Assembly (NCBI RefSeq): GCF_014633365.1
Contig: NC_068351.1
Location: 6,310,879-6,374,878, forward strand
Length of the DNA stretch: 64,000 nucleotides
From: Diospyros lotus
Taxonomy: Eukaryota; Streptophyta; Magnoliopsida; Ericales; Ebenaceae
Reading direction: 5' to 3'
The position numbers and the translations under genes are program-made. A model generated the notes under the pieces. It did no database searches, was not told where the DNA came from, and was given only the letters and a program-made list of their open reading frames with translations. Positions 59,760 to 64,000 of the stretch are shown in pieces; the first letter of the stretch is position 1, and each line of letters begins with the position of its first letter.

Positions 59760-61782
59760 AGCAAATCGTGATGATGGATTAGAATTCAATTTACTAACCA
59801 GCGTAACTGAATTTATTCTAGTTCCTTTTAAGGGTTTTATATATGACGAGTTCTAGCAGTTGTTTTTATCCGTGGAAGGGTCCTCCATTTTGTCTGAAAG
59901 GTATTAGTTAAAAGAAATTGCCTCTTGCATTGAACTTGCAATTTCTGAAAGGTATGACTGGACATTGTCTCTGCTGTGAGTGCTTTAGTACCATCATATA
60001 TATCAAATATGGCATGACGGTAATTTAATGTGGATGTTAAGTTTTTGTACCTTTCTGTTAGTAGTCAATTTTGTTTCATAATATGGCAAGCATTTCAATA
60101 CACTCAACTCCCTGCCAAATTATAACATCATGAAATTTATAACCATAATTTGTGTACTGAAACTTAATGGTGAAAAGGATTTATAATTAGAGTTGTTAGG
60201 CATACCTCATAATGAAGTTTTTGCATGCATTATCTAGTACCACATTGATTGTGTGCTCTATGGGGCGATGACCTGTTCATCTGACTACTGTTGCAGGATT
60301 GCATCCTTCTACATTCCCGTGTCTGCTTTGCCAGGAAACACCGTGAATAGGTGTATTAAACAGGCAAATGTCAGATTCATAATAGTTTTATGTTACGTGA
60401 GAATGTCAATATAGGGAGTATTGTATTGTTGATACAGGAGGGGTCTATGGTGGGTGGTAGTTGACGCTCAGATCTGTAAAGAATGAGATTATGGGTCACC
60501 AAACGAGCACTTCATTTCACACATTGGAAGCCCTCCCTATCGGTTACATGAATTACTACTACTTTTGATATTTCCCATCTGACATAACATGCTTCAAAAT
60601 CACATTTTCATATGTTGCAAGATTAGAGATAAATGATTGTCATTCTACCTAGGGCGCAACCATCTCAGAATTACTGGGACGAGGAATTAGAAAGAGTCAG
60701 CTCCATTCCTTTTGCCCCATCGTTGGTTTCCTTGTTAATTGATAAATTTATCCGAGACTTTTTTTAATTCGGAATGTAGTTAAAAAAAAAAAAAATGCTC
60801 ACTTACCATATGTTATATTAGAATGCAATCTCATTATAACTTTTTTTAACCTTATTTGTTATATCATATACAGAATGAATTCAGTGGTGGCGGACCAACA
60901 TTAATTATTTATAAAAGTAAAAATTAATTTTTAAATTGATAATTTAATAAAATTTCAGTGGGGCAGTAACTGTACTTTTGACAGAATTCTGTGTTTTTAA
61001 AAATAAAAATAATTTTTCTTTAACTTTTAAAAATACTCATCACTATGTCTTCCCCTTCGGCCAAGTTTTTTTTACAAAACCCTATACCCAAAATCTCATT
61101 GCCGACGCGATGGGTTCATCAAATTGAATGTTGGCATCCGATGGCAGCTCAATGGAGCAACCACTTGGTTCTACTTTATATTCGTATTTTAAAAATATAT
61201 ATTTTAGATTACTGTAAATAAATATTGTAATTAAAAAATATTTTTTACAATTAAAATGTATTTTAAGTTAGAGAAGAGAGGAAGTTAGGTATGAGAGATG
61301 ACAACTTATTAAAAACCAAGGACAAAATAAATTACATATTTTGTTAGTAATATAAGAGATCTCTGTAATTTCAAGAAGGAATACTAGGTATATTTCAACT
61401 AATTTGAGGGAAGGTAGATCTGTTTATCCCTAGTTAAAATTAACTGTTAATATTCGGTAATATTTGCACTGTAACTTATTAGAAAAAATAAAAAAGAATT
61501 CACACTGCATCAACCATGACATACATTTTCATCATCTAACTTATTTTGTAAGTTGAGCACTTTGATTAAAGAGAAAGCATCAAAACTTAAATAGGAAAAG
61601 AAAACATTTCCCAGTTCTAGAAGAAAGTACACAGAGATTGTGTTATCCCCAACTCAAAAAGAAGAAGAACAAAAGAAAGAAACCAAGTTTTTATGAGATT
61701 CATGGATAATTTATCGTTGCTGCAGATCCAGAAGCTATGGCAGGTTGACATCGGCATTGACATGGAAATAGAGAAAGAGAAG
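59760..61782. other. spacer before the D-lactate dehydrogenase gene
   Basis: No coding exon is recognised in 2 kb. The last few hundred bases should contain the 3' UTR of the D-LDH gene. Confidence 0.45.
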
Positions 61783-62211
61783 TTAAAAACAAACATGAGG
61801 TGGAATGATCTTTCCTGGATTCATGATATTATTTGGATCCAAAGCTTCTTTAATACTTTTCATTGTCCTGAGAGCTTCAATTCCAAGTTCTTTCTCAAGG
61901 TACTGCAACCAATCACAGAACGGATATCATTAGATTGATCTTTAACTACAAAATGAAGTAACTTCAAAGCAGAGATCCAGTTGAACTGAATCAATGGAGC
62001 ATGCTCTACTCTACTTAGCAAACTGTGAAAAGAGTTGACATCTAGATTGGCTTATAACGACCATAGTGATACTGATTTGGGGGCAAATGCATTAGGCACC
62101 ATACATCCAATTATTATTATTCACATGAAAGGCCATTAATTTACATCACAGAGCAAGAGTGTTATACCTTCATTTTTCCTGTACCAACGCCGTGTTCTCC
62201 CGTGCATGTTC
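61783..62211 (-). CDS. DLD: D-lactate dehydrogenase (cytochrome), mitochondrial: last two exons, partial
   Basis: Two minus-strand exons are visible, 62211-62168 and 61902-61783, joined at a GT-AG intron. They read GTCTGEHGVGTGKMK, then YLEKELGIEALRTMKSIKEA, and finish DPNNIMNPGKIIPPHVCF with a stop at 61783-61785. This is the C-terminal end of the FAD-linked oxidase family (GlcD/D-LDH); GEHG.G..K is its conserved FAD/active-site region, and the PPHVCF ending matches plant mitochondrial D-LDH. The enzyme oxidises D-lactate, mainly from methylglyoxal detoxification, and passes electrons to cytochrome c. The first base of the codon before GTC lies in an upstream exon that I could not find up to 64000. 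The gene therefore runs out of the window or is truncated. Confidence 0.88.
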
Positions 62212-62341
62212 CTGCTCGGCACAAGAAAATTGAAAAGGAAAGAAGAAGCTACTTCAGTGTTGTTACATTAAAAAATACCACTTTCGAGGTCTAGCATCAT
62301 ATTTAACAAGAATACAAAACTACTTGTACTACTACTGACTT

Positions 62342-63048
62342 GTGGAAGCATTGGATGAGATTTGCAAAATGGGTAGCGTCAATGGTGAGCATTGGAGTTC
62401 AAGAATCTCAATAACCGACCAGGATGTACACATGCAAGCAGCTCCATCTCAAGCTGGATTGCTTTCTAAGAATTATAAGATCAGGAAGGAGAAATTAAAA
62501 TCCCAAGTGAAGGAGACAATTATGGAGAAGTATGGTAGTGCGGTTTCTGAGGAACTTCCAAGAGAACTTTACTGGGGCAAAGTGTGAGAGAAGTTGAATA
62601 TGATCGTGCTGGCAGGATTATAAAGGACCAGGAGCAATCCCTTCTAAAAGCAAGTATGAAGAAGATGCTTATACAAGCAACTATACAAGTGCTGTAAACA
62701 GATGATCTGAAACAGCTAATCTACCAGTGCTGCAGGTATTGATGCAGCTGAAGCTGCTGCAGATAAATGAGAGCTAACATTGTGCATAAAGAAGTTGCAG
62801 AAGAGATGCCTCCTGCACCAACAGAGGAGAAAAAACTTGCCACTTGGGAGTACTGATGATGTCCCAGATGATCTGGTTCTGGAACAAAAATTACTTGCTG
62901 AAGGTCTGTAGGTGTATGAAAGGAAGAAGAGAGAGATGAAAGAAAGCACAAATACAGTGTCAAATGGATGATGAGGTTACATGAGATGGGAAGCCTACAG
63001 GATGACAAAAGTGCATCATGGTGATCCAATGAAGGATTTCCTTCACTG
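62342..63048 (+). pseudogene. SLU7: processed pseudogene of splicing factor SLU7 (C-terminal half)
   Basis: Uninterrupted by introns, the plus strand carries the C-terminal half of SLU7 in shifting frames. It reads QDVHMQAAPSQAGLL, KIRKEKLKSQVKETIMEKYG, then EVEYDRAGRIIKDQEQSLL, KCCKQ, AAGIDAAEAAA, DDVPDDLVLEQKLLAE and finally AYRMTKVHHGDPMKDFL. Stops (after GKV, inside the KCCKQ-AAG segment, after KLLAEGL) and frameshifts abolish coding. The Trp-rich segment just before KCCKQ is missing by an internal deletion. The N-terminus with the zinc knuckle is absent. A contiguous intronless match across a normally spliced gene indicates a retrocopy. It lies on the strand opposite to the D-LDH exons, 131 bp upstream of the more 5' one. 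Confidence 0.88.
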
Positions 63049-64000
63049 AAATTAGTTTGCCTTCAATGATGTCATATGGCCTTACAGATGTATAAAAAGC
63101 CTGTTGTATCTTTAAGTTCCCTTTCCTCATCCCGTTTTCCCTCCTTCCTGACTAAAGGAGAAATATGTCACTGAAGCATGTGTGGGTCAGTGGGTGTCTT
63201 CATTGTAGCATTTCAGCACTCAGTATGTAATCAGTAATTGTTCCCTTTTCTTATCTACAGTTTCTCTATGATTTCCGCTTTGGCTATTATCTCTCTTCTC
63301 TGTTTTTCTCTTGGCATGTTCTAATTCACTCCCTGATGTGGGTTCATTTCACCCTTCCCTCACTATACTACTTCGCTATCAGTCACCTAGGAGTATTTAG
63401 CCTTGCAAGGGGGTCCTTGCTGATTCACACAGGGATCCCACGTGTCCCAGGCTACTTGGGTCAGAGCACAAGCTAATGATGCTTTTAGTTACTGGACTCT
63501 CACCATCTAGGGTGCAGCACTCCACCGCTTCGCCAAGCAGCCCGAAGCTTATATTGCTCTCCCATTTCATGGTTTAGGCTGCTCCCATTTGCTGGCTGCT
63601 ACTAAGGGAATCACTTTTGCTTTCTTTTCCTCTAGCTAATAAGATGTTTCAATTTGCCAGGTTATCTCTTGTCTGCCCATGGATTCAGCAGCAATTCGAA
63701 AGGTGAACCTATTTGGGTATTTCTTCTGTTCTTATTTCCCCTACTTCCTCCTCCTATCTTTTGAGTGCTCCACATAAATATGGTACCAAAGCATTCTATT
63801 TTATTGTTCGGCATCAGATGTGGTTGTCTAACCATGTTGCAAAATTACTATGGCCAACCTATGTAGTCGATTCAACCAAGTTACATCTATCCAGACCAAG
63901 GTCAACTGCAGTAAAATTCCCTGGCCACGCTACTACCTGCCCATCTCAGCCAGGCACGTGTTTAGCCCAACACCAACTCTGTAGGTGATCTATAAGGAAG
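63049..64000. other. window end, no gene recognised
   Basis: The first part may be the SLU7 retrocopy's 3' UTR. From about 63430 onward the sequence is less AT-rich, but I recognise no exon on either strand. If the D-LDH gene is intact, this lies in one of its introns. Confidence 0.4.

Overview
The window is nuclear DNA of a dicotyledonous flowering plant. The evidence is spliced genes with GT-AG introns, AT-rich spacers, plant-only families (LBD, VQ, CDPK, half-size ABCG) and plant transposons (CACTA, solo LTRs). I cannot name the species. All family assignments are from reading translated exons and recalling the families; no database search was run.

Layout. 1-4.2 kb: AT-rich spacer with a possible Helitron terminus and an inverted repeat, then an intact tRNA-Cys(GCA) at 4225. 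4.8-9.7 kb (minus): a complete 10-exon ABCG22-type ABC transporter (744 aa), with a fold-back repeat in its first coding intron and a probable non-coding 5' exon near 10.3 kb. 10.4-15.4 kb: spacer with three CACGTG boxes. 15.4-29.0 kb: a transposon nest. A solo-LTR-like element lies at 15.4-17.0 kb. A second LTR (17700-29021) is split by a 9.2-kb CACTA element (18088-27290, TTA target duplication). The CACTA element carries a broken transposase-family gene, an intact two-exon LBD (LOB-domain) gene and another solo LTR with a perfect 5-bp target duplication. 30.3-40.6 kb (minus): a complete 7-exon calcium-dependent protein kinase of the CPK1/2/20 type (594 aa). 41.9-47 kb: degenerate repeats, including two large inverted-repeat elements. 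47.2 kb (plus): a small single-exon VQ-motif gene. 48.9-52.1 kb (minus): an F-box/JmjC protein like JMJ22. 53.6-57.6 kb (plus): a six-exon organellar class-I release-factor-like gene with a solo LTR in its last intron. 58-61.7 kb: repeat-rich spacer. 61.8-62.2 kb (minus): the last two exons of a mitochondrial D-lactate dehydrogenase. 62.3-63.05 kb (plus): a processed pseudogene of the splicing factor SLU7.

The genes do not form one pathway. Their order matters more: ABCG22, JMJ22 and D-LDH homologues are, as I recall, close together on Arabidopsis chromosome 5 (around At5g06530, At5g06550 and At5g06580), so this looks like a conserved gene block enlarged by transposons. The most unusual structure is the LBD gene enclosed by CACTA ends, itself inside an LTR.
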